Below, piece after piece: positions 25,415 through 64,000 of a DNA stretch of 64,000 bases. Position 1 is the first letter of the stretch, and each line of letters starts with the position of its first letter. The notes beneath the pieces are model-generated. The model worked only from the letters and a program-made list of their open reading frames with translations. It made no database searches and had not been told where the DNA came from. Source of the stretch: Acanthornis magna (Eukaryota > Chordata > Aves > Passeriformes > Acanthizidae); NCBI GenBank assembly GCA_036785705.1, contig JAWUZG010000174.1:924001-988000 (forward strand), read 5' to 3'. The translations under genes and the position numbers were made by a program.

Positions 25415-25650
25415 TAAAGGAAAAGGGTCTGGGAGAGGGTCAGTGCTCTTGTGATGGGAAATGTAAATACCAAAATGGGGTAGGTGAAGGAGAATGCAGG
25501 GCACAGGACTTGTAAGCTCAATCTTCAGCACAGGGGACACTGCCCAGGAGCAGCTCGTCCAGCCTGGGGGCCAGGAGAGAGCAGTGGGCTGGGGGACTGT
25601 GAGGAAGGAAGTTCTGGATGGGCTGGCAGGATAGCCTGGCTGTGTGCAGG

Positions 25651-25720
25651 CAGGCTGGGCTGGGACAGAGCCCTGGACAGCCAGGCTGGGCTGGGACAGA
25701 GCCCTGGACAGCCAGGCTGG
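25651..25720. repeat. 31-bp tandem duplication
   Basis: Two copies of a 31-bp unit beginning caggctgggctgg, spaced 31 bp apart, followed by the start of a third. Confidence 0.8.
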
Positions 25721-26516
25721 CCTTTCCTCATGGACAGGATGGGCAGCCGGGCTGGGGCCCGTGGTCACCTCCATCCTTGCAGGGTGGCACAGGCTGGCAG
25801 CATGCCAGCAGGCAGTGACAGCTTTAGAGCCAACCCCACCCTGTGCTGCGGGGCCCTTTTGCTTTTGTAGGGCATTTCCTGAAAATGGTGTTTTCTTTGT
25901 CCTGCTGTTCATATGCTGGTAAATCCTTCACTGAAGGGCAACTGAAACACAGCTAAAGACCTGCAGGAAGAGTTTTGCAAGCCCACCTACAACACACTTG
26001 AGCTCAGACTCCAGGGGATGAGGGCTGAGGTTTTACTGGTTTGGGGTTTTGGTGTAATTTTTTTCTTTTTAAAATAAATTTTGCATTTCCAGAAGAAAGT
26101 AAGCCTGGGTCTGGGAAAACCTGCAAGAGACCCCTGAGGTTCAGAAGAGCCTTTGTACAGAAGATATCCTGTTCTTGCATCACATCCTGCATGAGGTGCT
26201 CCTACATAGCAATGACTTGGTTCCTTTGGGGAATCCTCTCCCAGCCCACAGCACCCCTCCCCTGGGAGCCCACAAACATCCCATTGGCTCTTCCCCATCC
26301 CCATGGGCCCATCCCATGGATACTGCCGCTTTGCAGGGAAGCATCCTTCACATGTGGGAGGCTTTCTGGAGCAAGGGAGGTGGTGGCTAGCTCAGCATCC
26401 CAGTGCTGGCCCCCTGAAATGGCTGGGGTGTCCCCTAGTCTCACTGCAAGTGGTGGCAGCTCTGTGCACCCCAGTGACAATAACAGGCAAGGAGATGGAT
26501 CACAGGAAGAGGGATT

Positions 26517-26522
26517 TTTATT
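26517..26522 (-). promoter_or_regulatory. Candidate EPHA8 poly(A) signal
   Basis: AATAAA on the minus strand, 2.1 kb past the EPHA8 stop. It is the only canonical hexamer I noticed on this strand between the stop and 26 kb. A mildly GT-rich stretch follows. Its use is unproven. Confidence 0.3.
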
Positions 26523-28546
26523 GTCCAGGGGGAAGTGCACACTCTGAACATAAAAGACAAACCCTGCCCCACCATCCCCGCAGCCAGGAGCAGCCCAGTG
26601 CCCCCACGCTGCAGGATCTGACTCCTGAACCACCTGGAAAGGGGCCACCTGGCAGCTCCCAGCTTCAGATCCTGCAGCCCACCTGACTGGGCTTGCCCAG
26701 CAAACCCCAAGGACACAGGTGTGGCACTGGTCTGACCTCTGCTCTCACCACAGTGTCCATGACAGAGTCCCAAATGTTGGGAAGGCAGGACAGGGCCAGC
26801 ACCCAGCCCCCTGTGCTGCAGGGCTTGGGTGAGCTCCGTCACGTGCTGGCTGCAGGGAGTAGAGTGCCAGGGCTGAGTGCAGAACGCAGGGTGCAATACA
26901 AATGAAACAACACATTGCATCTGTCCCCCTTACAAAAAGCTTCCATAGGAAGAAGTAAAGTGCCCGCCATAGTCAGAGAATCCATCAGGACACAAGTGTC
27001 CTGCATAGAAAGCCAAGCCAGCCCTGGAAAGGCCGGTTTAGCCAGGATTATTGCAGCTGAGAAATGGCTTTAACCCACCCCCCACCCCCCTTGTGCCCTA
27101 GCAGGCCTGGCAGGGACAGCCCTCAGGCCAGGTGCCACCGGTGCCGGCATTGCAGTGATGTGGGTGTGCTGTGCCTGTGCAAAGGACAGGGTGCTGTGGG
27201 CCAGGCTGACCCTGGCAGGGAGTGTGGCTCCCCTCCAGCTCCTCTCCCCTCGTGCCACCCCCACCCCAGCCACGCTCCCAGCAGACTTTTTTTTGCAGTG
27301 AGTTCAGCCCCGTGACTGAGGCTTCTGTGCTTTGAGACCATTTTGTGTACTTAACATCCTATTTCAGTAAAACAGTTCCCAAACCCATAGAAAATTGTAT
27401 TTACACCAAAAGGAAAGTATCCCAGCCCACAGCCTGCCCTGCTCCCCAGTTCATCTGCAGCTCTGCACCCAGCTCAGCCTCTTGGACCAGCCCCACACTT
27501 CTTTGGGGGCCACTGCTCAGCACTGGGCAATCTCACCCAGAGAGATGCTCCTGGGGAGGACAGACCGCCCTCCCAGACACTGGGGTCACCTCCCGTGAGA
27601 TCCTCTGTGCCCAGAGCCCCTGTCCCCAGCCACAGGACACTGGGATTGCAGCTGGAAATGCTGTCAGGACCCCTCCTGTGCAGGTGACCCAGCACCCCTG
27701 GCACAGGCAGCCAGCTGATGGCACAGCTCTTGGGTTTCTCTAGGATAATGTAAGAACAAAAAAGAGCTGTTTCTCTGTCCCTCCATCCTGTGGGATGGGA
27801 TCACACTCTCCCATTCCTCTCTGTTCTGGGTGAGGCCAGGATGTTTCTGCTGGCAGAGAAACCTGAGCTTGTGGCCCTAGAAAATGTGCCTGGGCTGCCC
27901 TGGAGGGCTGTGCTGGTTCTGGGGAGGAGTAGTGCTGGTGGGTTGAAGAGGTGAAGAGTGTCCTGCAGTACCCCAGGGCTTCTTGAGGCTCCAGGGAGAA
28001 GGCCCTGGAAAACTCTCCTCCAAGCTGGGAAGTGTGGTCTGAAGGCAGAGCTGGCTGCTCCTGGCACTGCCACTTTGTACTCTGTCCCCTGCCCTCCTGC
28101 TCTTGGTAGAGGTGGGCCATGAAGTCACCTTCAGGCTGGTGCAGTTCAGGAGGACCAGGCTGGAGCACGCTGGGAGGTACTGGAAGCAGGGTTGTCTCTG
28201 CTGTGTGCAGCCTGTGGAGAGTTCAGAGATCCAAGGAGCTCCTCATCTGCCTGTTCCAAAGGAGATGTGTGCCACGGCAAGCCCAGTCCCACTGCTCCTG
28301 GTTATTGCTGATGTGTGATACCCCTCCCACCTGCAGGAGCAGCTGGACCATCCTGCTGGGTGAAGGGGGTGCCTCCTGTCCTGCATAGTTGTGTGGAGAC
28401 CCCCAGTCCCCCAGGGAAACAGCAGAGGCATGAAGTGTCCCCAGCCCGCTTGGAAGGCTGCTCCCCCCTTCGGGTGGGAAAAGGAGGCAGCAGGACCACC
28501 GAGGTATCTGAAATGCCATGTTTCCATCGACACTGAAATCAAAGAG

Positions 28547-28616
28547 ATGCTGGCAGGGCTCCAGCTCCTGGTGCCCCTGTTCCTGCTCACCACCCTGCTG
28601 CCCCTTTGCCAGGGTA
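28547..28616 (+). other. Leader-peptide-like open exon with splice donor, antisense to EPHA8
   Basis: From an ATG at 28547 (G at -3) the plus strand reads MLAGLQLLVPLFLLTTLLP then LCQ and one G. This is a strongly hydrophobic leader with small residues near a possible cleavage point. It is followed immediately by a good donor, G|GTAAGTG, and would end in phase 1, as leader exons of many secreted and immunoglobulin-type proteins do. It lies 42 bases below the EPHA8 stop, on the other strand. No downstream exon was identified, so it may be chance. Confidence 0.25.
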
Positions 28617-28657
28617 AGTGTTAAGGAATGCCCGACGTGGGTCTGCAGAGCTTGTGA

Positions 28658-56646
<27,989 letters not shown>

Positions 56647-59600
56647 CTGTGGGACAGAGAGAAAACAGGTCACTCGAGATGTCCCCAACCCCAGGGAGAG
56701 CAGGGAGCATGCAAGAGGCTGTGCCATCGCCCACCCCTCTGCTCCCGTGTCTGGTTGGGAGGTCACTGCTGCCACAGGATGAAGGCAAATGAGCAGCCAG
56801 CACCAATTTGGGCAGTGACACCTGGCTGCAGCGCTGTGGGAGGTGCAGCCCTGCTTGCAGATGGGAACACTTGCTGATGTCCTGGCAGAAGCTGATGGTG
56901 TGTTTGTGAGGGCTACAAAGCCTCCAGGCTCACCCTCACGTCTGTGGGTCCCTTTTCTTGGTGCTCAGCCTGTCATTTGCAGCAGCAGCAGGAACCACCT
57001 GCATGGTGCTCACCTGGGTCTCCTCTGGCTCAGGCACTGTCCATGCACAAACTAAATTGGGCACTTTCCATCCAGAGAAGGAGTTTCAGGGTGGATATCA
57101 GAGGCTGAAGGGAACGTGTGCACTGAGCACAGGACTTTCAGCAAGAAATGTGGACCCATGGGGGCTCAGAGGCCCCTTCTTCCCTGCAGGGTGATGCCAG
57201 AGTGGCTCCTCGGTGTGAGCCCACAGTGCCCAACCCAGCTGAGAGGCTGGACCAGGGCTGGCTCTGGGAACCTGGATGTTCATGGCTTGACAGCTCAGAG
57301 GTGAAAATTCTATGCAGCAGTGGCTGCAGGGTGAGCCTGGGGGGAGATGCTGGCAAAAGCAGGCTTCAGCAAGCAAGACTGCAATGGAGGGTGGTCTGGG
57401 TGAGTTTAGAGGGACAGCTACATGGGTGTCACACAAGGGAGGGATGCTAAGTGGGTTTAAGTGATAAGAAGTGAGAAGAAGTGGTGATATTTTGGATATG
57501 AGTTCCATAGGTGAGGGACAAGCAGAACTTAGCTCTTGGGGGCCACATGACACTTCTGGGGGTTCAGTCCTGCCTCACATCTCCCTCTCCACCTGCACCA
57601 AATGCCTCAGCAGGACACACAGACTCTGCTTGTGCTGGGGCCTTCCCACCACCTCTTCAGCTCACATTTCTGCTCAAACCAGGCACTCCAATCATACCCC
57701 CATGGACGGGTCTGGGACCCCTGAATTCTTATGAGAGAAGAGGAGGAGGAAGAGGAGCAGAAGAGAACTTCAAACCATCTGGCTTTTCCCTAAACTTAGA
57801 AACAAACTTTGAAGTCCCACCACCATGCCCAAGTCCGGCTGTAAAGGACTGCCCCAGATGCAGCGCTGCAGAAACTGGGGAAGGCACTGTCCCTCCTGCT
57901 CCTCTGCCTTTCAAATCATCACCACCTTCCTCACCCCAGGGTCAGCATCCCCCCCGCACCTTCCTGGGGTCCCTGCTGTGCCTGGAAGCTGGGAGGAAGC
58001 AGCCCCCACCTCGGCACCATGTGTACCATGCTAATCCCCAGCCATGCTGCAGAGAGCAGGAAAACAAATCTTTTAGGCAGCCTTTTAAGTACATTAAAAT
58101 AAACCTCTAGGCTTGCTCTGACAGGGCAAGAATGGTGTTTTCTTATGTGAGTGGTGACTTGTGTTTCATTACAGACACAAAACCAACAGCAGCCCCGAGA
58201 GAAGGATGCTCAGCTCAAAAGGGTGAGCCTGCAGCCTTCATCCCAGCGATGTGTGACCTGACAAGGATGCAGGTCCCTGGGACAGGCACCCACCAGCCTC
58301 ACTGTGTGGCTGCCAGCAGTGCAAGGACAGGGCACAGATGGAGAGGGCAGCACACCTCCAGAGCATGAGAGATACTGGAAAGAGGTATCAGTGAGACCTG
58401 TAGGACAGCCCACTGCCTTCTCCCCTCTCAGATGGGAATGTCCTTCCTCATGTGACCTCCCTGACCTGCAGTTCCTGGGGAGGTGTTGTGTGAGGGTAAT
58501 CAGAGCAGTCATTCCAGTCATGTACATCTTCAAAACTCCCCCAGCACTTAGGAGAAAACTCTGCTGCTCAGTCCTAAGAAGCTTCAAGCAACCTGGAAAA
58601 GGCAGCAGCTCCAGGTGCAAACTACAATGGAAGGGGAACATTTCAAGGGGAATACGCTGGCAAAGGGGGTAAAAGTCAAGCAACTCCCAGGGAAGAAAAA
58701 TGTTTGTGATGCATTTTTAAAAATTGTCTTCTGAATTGCAGAAATGCCCAGGTTTATCCTGGGATCACTGGGAACATGCCCTGCACTCCAGTGCTCAGGT
58801 GGACAACATGGAAAGGGGCCAGGCTACAGATGTGCTTGGCTGGAGGGATGAGGGCAGCACCCCTCAGCTTCCCAAGCCCAGAGACAAGCCTGCCAAAGCT
58901 GCTGTGACACCCAGGACACTGTCCTGCTGCCTGGCCAGGGGTAACAGGGGTACTTGGGAAGCATTTGCATCATCAGACACGGCCCAGCCCCTGCCAGGGC
59001 TGCAGAGCAAAGCAGCTCCCTGCTCCACAGCCACTTGTGCTCACACTGCTGCAGCGCTTCCGAGGGGGTGGAAGTGGCTGTCGAAATTAATCGAGCACAA
59101 ATTAACACAACATCTGTTTCCCGTCTTTTCCCTGCTGAGTTTCCCGGGGGAAGTGAGGCAGAGCTGTGCACGGGAGGAGAGGTGGGGTGAGGGCAGAGCT
59201 GAGGGGGTGAGCAGGGGTCCCCCACAATGCACAGCCAGCTCCCTTTGGCATTGCCTCTGAGGGCAGGGCTCTCCACGACTGTCTGGCAAGGGAAATATGA
59301 GGTTATTTTGTGCACCAAAATGCTTTGACTACAGCTCATGTGGCTGGTTTTGGTCCCCAGACATTCACTTTTCTCCCAAATCTGGCAGAGGAGATGGAGC
59401 TCACGACTGCCGTGTCCCCACACACTTGTGGCACTGCCAGAGCTGGCAGCATCGCCACCACTGACAGAGCAGGAGATAAATTCCCACCTCCAAGCACCAG
59501 CAACAGTCAGTATCAGCCACATCTCCACCCCCTAGGTTGAATTTGGAGAGTTTGCACTTGCACCATCACTCTTTCAAACTTGGTGCTTTTTTTGCCCAGC

Positions 59601-59812
59601 AGCTGCATAGCAGTTCTGACCCAGGGTGCCTTGGGATCCCAGTCTGAGACCAGCCCAAAACACCACCCCTGGCCTGCAGGGAAAGTGCTCTGTGAACGGG
59701 GCAGGCAGGCTACCTGAACTCCTGGCTCAGGTGCCGCAGGTGCATCTTGGCAGTGTGTCACAAGGTCCCATAGGCTCTGCCAGGTCCCAGGACTTGCAGG
59801 ACATTTGGGATG

Positions 59813-60125
59813 ACAGAATCCCAGAATGGTTTGGGTTGGAAGGGACCACCTTGTTCCAGGCCCCTACCACAGGCAGGGACACCTTCCACTGTCCCAGGCT
59901 GCTCCAAGCCATGTCCAGCCTGGCCTTGGACACATCCAGGGATCCAGGGGCAGCCATAGCTTCTCTGGGCACCTGTGCCAGGGCCTCCCCACCCTCACAG
60001 GGACGAATTTCTTCCCAATATCCAATCCAAATATACACTCCTTCAGCTTAAAGCCATTCCCCCTTATCCTATCACCACTTAACCTTGCAGTAAGTCCCTC
60101 TCCAACCTTCCTGTAGGCCCTTTTA
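59813..60125 (-). mobile_element. CR1 LINE 3' fragment
   Basis: Well-preserved reverse CR1 tail: cagaatcccagaatggtttg, gggacaccttccactgtccc and attcccccttatcctatc. Confidence 0.92.
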
Positions 60126-61739
60126 GGTACCAGAACGGGGATAGAGGAACATGACTGTGGAATCCCCGTGACTGGAGGGTTTTTTCTGCTTTACCTTAGT
60201 TCCAGGCTCTGTGGACAGGAAGGGACATCTGTGACACTGGGTACCACTGGTTCAAAAGCGCACTGCCAGCTCTCGGCTCACGCCTTGAAGTGGTTTTATG
60301 AACCAAAGCTCAGCTTGGCCCCACCAGTGTGATAAGATCCCCCAGGGAGACGGAAATGAGAACATCATAATTAACGCGGTGAGCGCACGCGCTGGGGGGG
60401 ACGTGATTGCATCTGCATTCAGGAGTTTGCCTAATAGTTTAAATTAAAGTCAACACCAGTTATAAGAAAATTTGCCAGATTATGAAAAGCAAGAGATGCA
60501 AACATCAGATATCTGGGCAGCTGAGTAAGGTCTTATAAGCCTGCCAGGGCCTGTGTGGCACAGAAGAGGAGGCAGAGGAGGAGCAGAAGAGAGACTGTCC
60601 CCCTGGAGCAGCAGCTCAGCCTCCCACCATCCTTGCAGTGCAAAGGAATGAGTGTCCCCAGCCCTGGGACAGCTTCCAGGAGGCATGCCAGGTCTGCCTG
60701 GCATTGCAAAGCTTTTGTGGCCACTGAGACATCCAGCACTTTCCTTCCCAGTGTGCCATGGCACTTCCTTGCACCATTGTCACTGGGAGAGGAAAAAAGA
60801 GAAGGCTGTTATTGCAGCTATAAATCATTAGATGGGAAGCCTTAATGGAGATAATCCCCATGAAATCAGTCACTGCTGTGGCTAAGGAGGGATTTGTCAG
60901 GCAGTTAGCTACCCTGAGCTTCACTGCAGGTGATTAACTCCTGGTAGTGACCAGCATCGGGGAATTAGCAATAACCCAGCATTTACTGAACAAGCACTGG
61001 GAGATGAGCTTTTGTCTCAATTACCTGTCTAAATCTTTATTTTCCAATGTTCCATTCCTACACATCTTTTTTTTTTTTCCCCCAAAGAAAATTAATTTCG
61101 CCACAACTTGAGCTGTAACTTGCAGATATTCTTGGATCCAGGTAGAGGCTCCAGCTTGGAAGAGAAATACAATACAACAAGGACACCAAAGTGAGGGAGA
61201 GCAGACACGGCCTGGGCACATGGGAGAGCCCTAAAATCTCTTGGTGCTCTGAGAAGAAGAGATGACCCTGAAGGGTGGTGGAATGGCAAGGACACAGCAC
61301 AGCTCAGACTGCAGATGGGGTTTTACAGAATGGCCTTGGGGCAAAGGGAGAGCTGCTCCTTGACAGACAGGGCTCATCCAAGCTGTGAAGTGGTTGTTGC
61401 TGCAGCAGCAGACCCAGGCAAAAAAAGCCCTCTGGTGTGTAGGCATGGCTTTGCTCAGTCCCAGGGCTGAAATCCCCATCCTTGATGCACAAACACTGCT
61501 GGGAGACCATCCTGTGGCATTGTCTGTGCTCTCAGTGAGGGTTCCAGCAGATCTGGTGCCTTTCTGACAGTGTTCTCTCTGTGCAGGATGAAGCAGGAGC
61601 ACGCTTGGCTAATTGTGCCCAGGGGCCTCAGAATCCATCCCTTTCTGAGGAGCACAGGGGCAGTGATGGGGGGCTGCAAACCCCTCCAAAGGTCTGTCCT
61701 GCTGTTCCCACCAGCAGAGCCAACACGGAGCATTCCAGG

Positions 61740-61815
61740 TGGGATTGCTGGGAATTGAACAGGGCCAGGACTTGGACTCAATGACTCTTGTGGGTCCTTC
61801 CAGCTCAGGACATTC
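61740..61815 (+). mobile_element. Possible degenerate CR1 3' tail
   Basis: ggacttggactcaatgactc followed by tgggtccttccagctcagga matches the last part of the CR1 consensus. No clear upstream part. Confidence 0.5.
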
Positions 61816-62049
61816 CCTGACTCGGTGACAGATGTTGGGGCAGCTGCCTGGGTGGCAATGCCCAGCAGCTCTCCAGACTGACCCCAGCCCCTGCAGCAAG
61901 GGGGAAGCTCTGGGGCCACCACAGGAGGTGCTTGTGGGGGCAGATGGGGAGGCTGTGGGCAGTATGGGGGGCCTTTCTCCAGCACTCAAGGTGCTCCTGT
62001 TCTAATCAGCTTTTGCAAGGCATCATTCAGGCTCCTTAGATACCCTGTG

Positions 62050-62180
62050 TCTGAACAAAATAATTTCCTGTTTGACTTTGTAAATCAAAGTAGACGATAC
62101 AATAATTATTAATAATATGTTGACTTATCTCATCAGTGTTTTAATTAGTCAGTAGAAAGGCAATTTGCAAAGGGGCCGAT
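62050..62180. promoter_or_regulatory. AT-rich candidate enhancer, intron 2
   Basis: Sharp AT-rich island in GC-rich surroundings. It has several TAAT/ATTA cores (taattatt, ttaattag) and an inverted repeat CTTTG-TAAAT-CAAAG at 62076-62090 that offers a TCF/LEF-type half-site on each strand. Function is inferred from composition only. Confidence 0.3.
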
Positions 62181-64000
62181 CAGGCTCCCTCTGATCCAGC
62201 AGGTCACGTGCCAAGCAAGGAGAGGGGAGAGAAGGGCACTGGGGCACTGGGACGTTTTGCTGGGGAGAACTGGGCTACAGCAGGCGTGGGAGGGGAAGGG
62301 GTTGACTGCACCGATAAGAGTTTAATTTTCAATGCAAAGGGAATTGTTCTGGGAAAGGAGCGAGCTGCAAAGCTCCTGGGAGCCCTTTGAAGTTATAATT
62401 GAGAGGAACCGCAGCCTGCGGGACAGGGATGCTCCCGATGACCCTTCCGCTTCCTGCACGTGTCTCTGGGGTGGAGGTGAGGGGGGGATGCAATTAAACC
62501 CCTGAGCAGCAATTACAGGCAATTACCCCTCAGTTAATTGTCTGGCAAGAGAAAATGTCAAAACAGGCCAGGCATGGCTCCCTGATGGCCTGACACTCCC
62601 CAGGGCCCACAGTACTGCTGACCCTCACTGTGCCCATTGCTCTCAGCTCCTGCTCCTCTGCTCTTGCTGGCCGTGGCAAACCCAGACAGGGAAGCAACCT
62701 TCCAGTGAGGCAACTTCACCTTGCCCACAGGTGTGATGAAAACATCAGGACTTTGCAAGTGGTACCTGTCCAGTTTTGCAGCGCTGATGCTTTGGACTGT
62801 TGCCCTGGCTGTGCAGGCAGCTCTGGGATCTCCCAGTCAGAGGAAGAAGCCTCTGGATCCCAGGTGCAACAGGACTTGCAGGTGCTGGAACAGCCACAGG
62901 GCACTAGGCAGTGAGCTGGCAGACACAAGTCCCTTTCTGAAGCTCTTCAGGCTGGGGGCCAAGGTTCTGTGCCGCTTAGTGCCATGAAAAGGCCCAGGCA
63001 GAGCTACCCTCCTCCCACTGTCACCCATGTGGTGGCCCTGGGAGGAATGGAGATGTGGGTAAAGCAAAACAAACATGACTTCAGCCAGCAGTGCTGTCCC
63101 TTGGCTGTGTCTGCCCACGGATGGAGCAGATATGGGGAAATGCCGCACCCTCCAGTGCCCCGTGCATGCTCCAGGCAGGACAGCTGGCAGGCACCAGGGA
63201 TGGGGAGGCACTGCCACCAATCTTTCAGCCAGAATATCTGAATGAAGAAAATGGCAGCACAAATAAGTGACCTCAATGAAAATCTGGCATCACAGTACAC
63301 TGCCTATATGCAACCCCAGCCCAGGGCTTCCACAGCCACAGCACGGGGCAGTGGGCAGGGACAGCCACCCCATGGACACCCAATGCATTGAGCAAACCAA
63401 GTCCCTTTCTTGGAGCAGGGATCCCAACAGATCTCCCACTTCTGAGGCTGAACTGCACTGTCGGGGCTGCTTGGGAGGCATCTGCTCAGAGCCAAACCAT
63501 CAGCACTGAGCGAGTGTCCTAGCCCAGCTTCCCTGAGACACCAGCACCCTAATCCCTCTCCTGGGGACTGCAGCCAGATCCAAGAGCAAATTTACTGCTC
63601 AGAAAGACCTGGAGCTGAAGGATCAGCAGGAAGGTAAAGGAATCAGATGCTCTTTCTGGATGATGTGATGAAATGGCCCATGGAGGAAGAACAATGGCCC
63701 AGACAAGTGTTCAGAGGAGCCATTAAAACATCCAGCTGGAAAGAGATATGCAAAGCTGTTTGTGCAAGACTGCCACATCAAAACACAGGCCCCTCCTTGA
63801 GGGTGTTCAAGACAGTTTCCATGCAGGTGTGTGGTCACCCTGTCAGTAACAGGGCCACATTTTGGGGAAAAGCACAGGGTAAGTGCACACTGGAGTTACC
63901 CCACGACTGACTGAGGTCCTGTAGGACTCAGCAGCATGGTCAAGAGGTGGCTTTGACACTGGGTGTTACACAGCACCTAATGTGAGCCTTTCTGGTTTTC

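Larger units (their letters stand above)
25415..28657 (-). other. EPHA8 3' UTR and downstream flank
   Basis: The part just below 28658 must be EPHA8 3' UTR; its extent is unknown, possibly to the AATAAA at 26517-26522. A plus-strand leader-like exon lies at 28547-28616. No other gene is recognised. Confidence 0.5.
56647..64000 (-). other. EPHA8 intron 2, incomplete
   Basis: No match to the short exon 2 (EVNLLDT...GW motif) or a signal-peptide exon was found by eye on the minus strand. The stretch is therefore taken as intron 2 running off the window. It holds the CR1 at 59813-60125 and AT-rich patches at 60360-60490 and 62050-62180. Confidence 0.6.

Noticed and set aside
1..28657. C1Q complement genes, expected near EPHA8 from mammalian gene order
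   Set aside because: No collagen Gly-X-Y run or C1q-domain motif was seen in any frame; they probably lie below position 1.

Overview
This is a vertebrate, almost certainly avian, nuclear window. Two signs point to a bird. First, it is scattered with about 17 short CR1 (chicken-repeat-1 type) LINE 3' ends in both orientations, several ending or starting at the typical degenerate tail. Second, it carries a compact Eph-receptor gene in a GC-rich background. A microchromosome setting (the region related to chicken chromosome 21) is an inference from the gene's identity, not something seen in the sequence.

The one clear protein-coding gene is EPHA8 on the minus strand. Fifteen exons (exons 3-17 in the usual 17-exon Eph layout) can be placed to the base between 56646 and 28658. 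All have GT-AG introns, phases match at every junction, and the spliced frame stays open for 935 codons including the stop. They encode the ephrin-binding domain, Cys-rich region, two fibronectin III domains, membrane helix, juxtamembrane tyrosines, an intact-looking tyrosine kinase, and a SAM domain ending in GPRRHL. Exons 1-2 (signal peptide and the first ~20 residues of the mature protein) were not found and probably lie above 64000. Intron 3 is 12.4 kb; most others are 0.1-2.2 kb.

Layout. 1-28657 lies downstream of EPHA8: no recognised coding gene, two CpG-rich islands (about 3775-4260 and 11980-12300), a pure GGAGA pentanucleotide array (10805-10994), one solo-LTR-like retroviral relic (about 19720-20207), small minisatellites and CR1 fragments. 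28658-56646 is the EPHA8 body, with CR1 copies in introns 3, 4, 7 and 15 and a roughly 10-bp minisatellite running directly into the exon 4 splice donor. 56647-64000 is EPHA8 intron 2 or upstream sequence, with one good CR1 copy and AT-rich, homeodomain-site-rich islands.

No new multi-gene system is visible. The most interesting points are the minisatellite fused to the exon 4 5' splice site, a leader-peptide-like phase-1 exon on the opposite strand in the EPHA8 3' region, the two orphan CpG islands, and several AT-rich candidate enhancers in the large introns.
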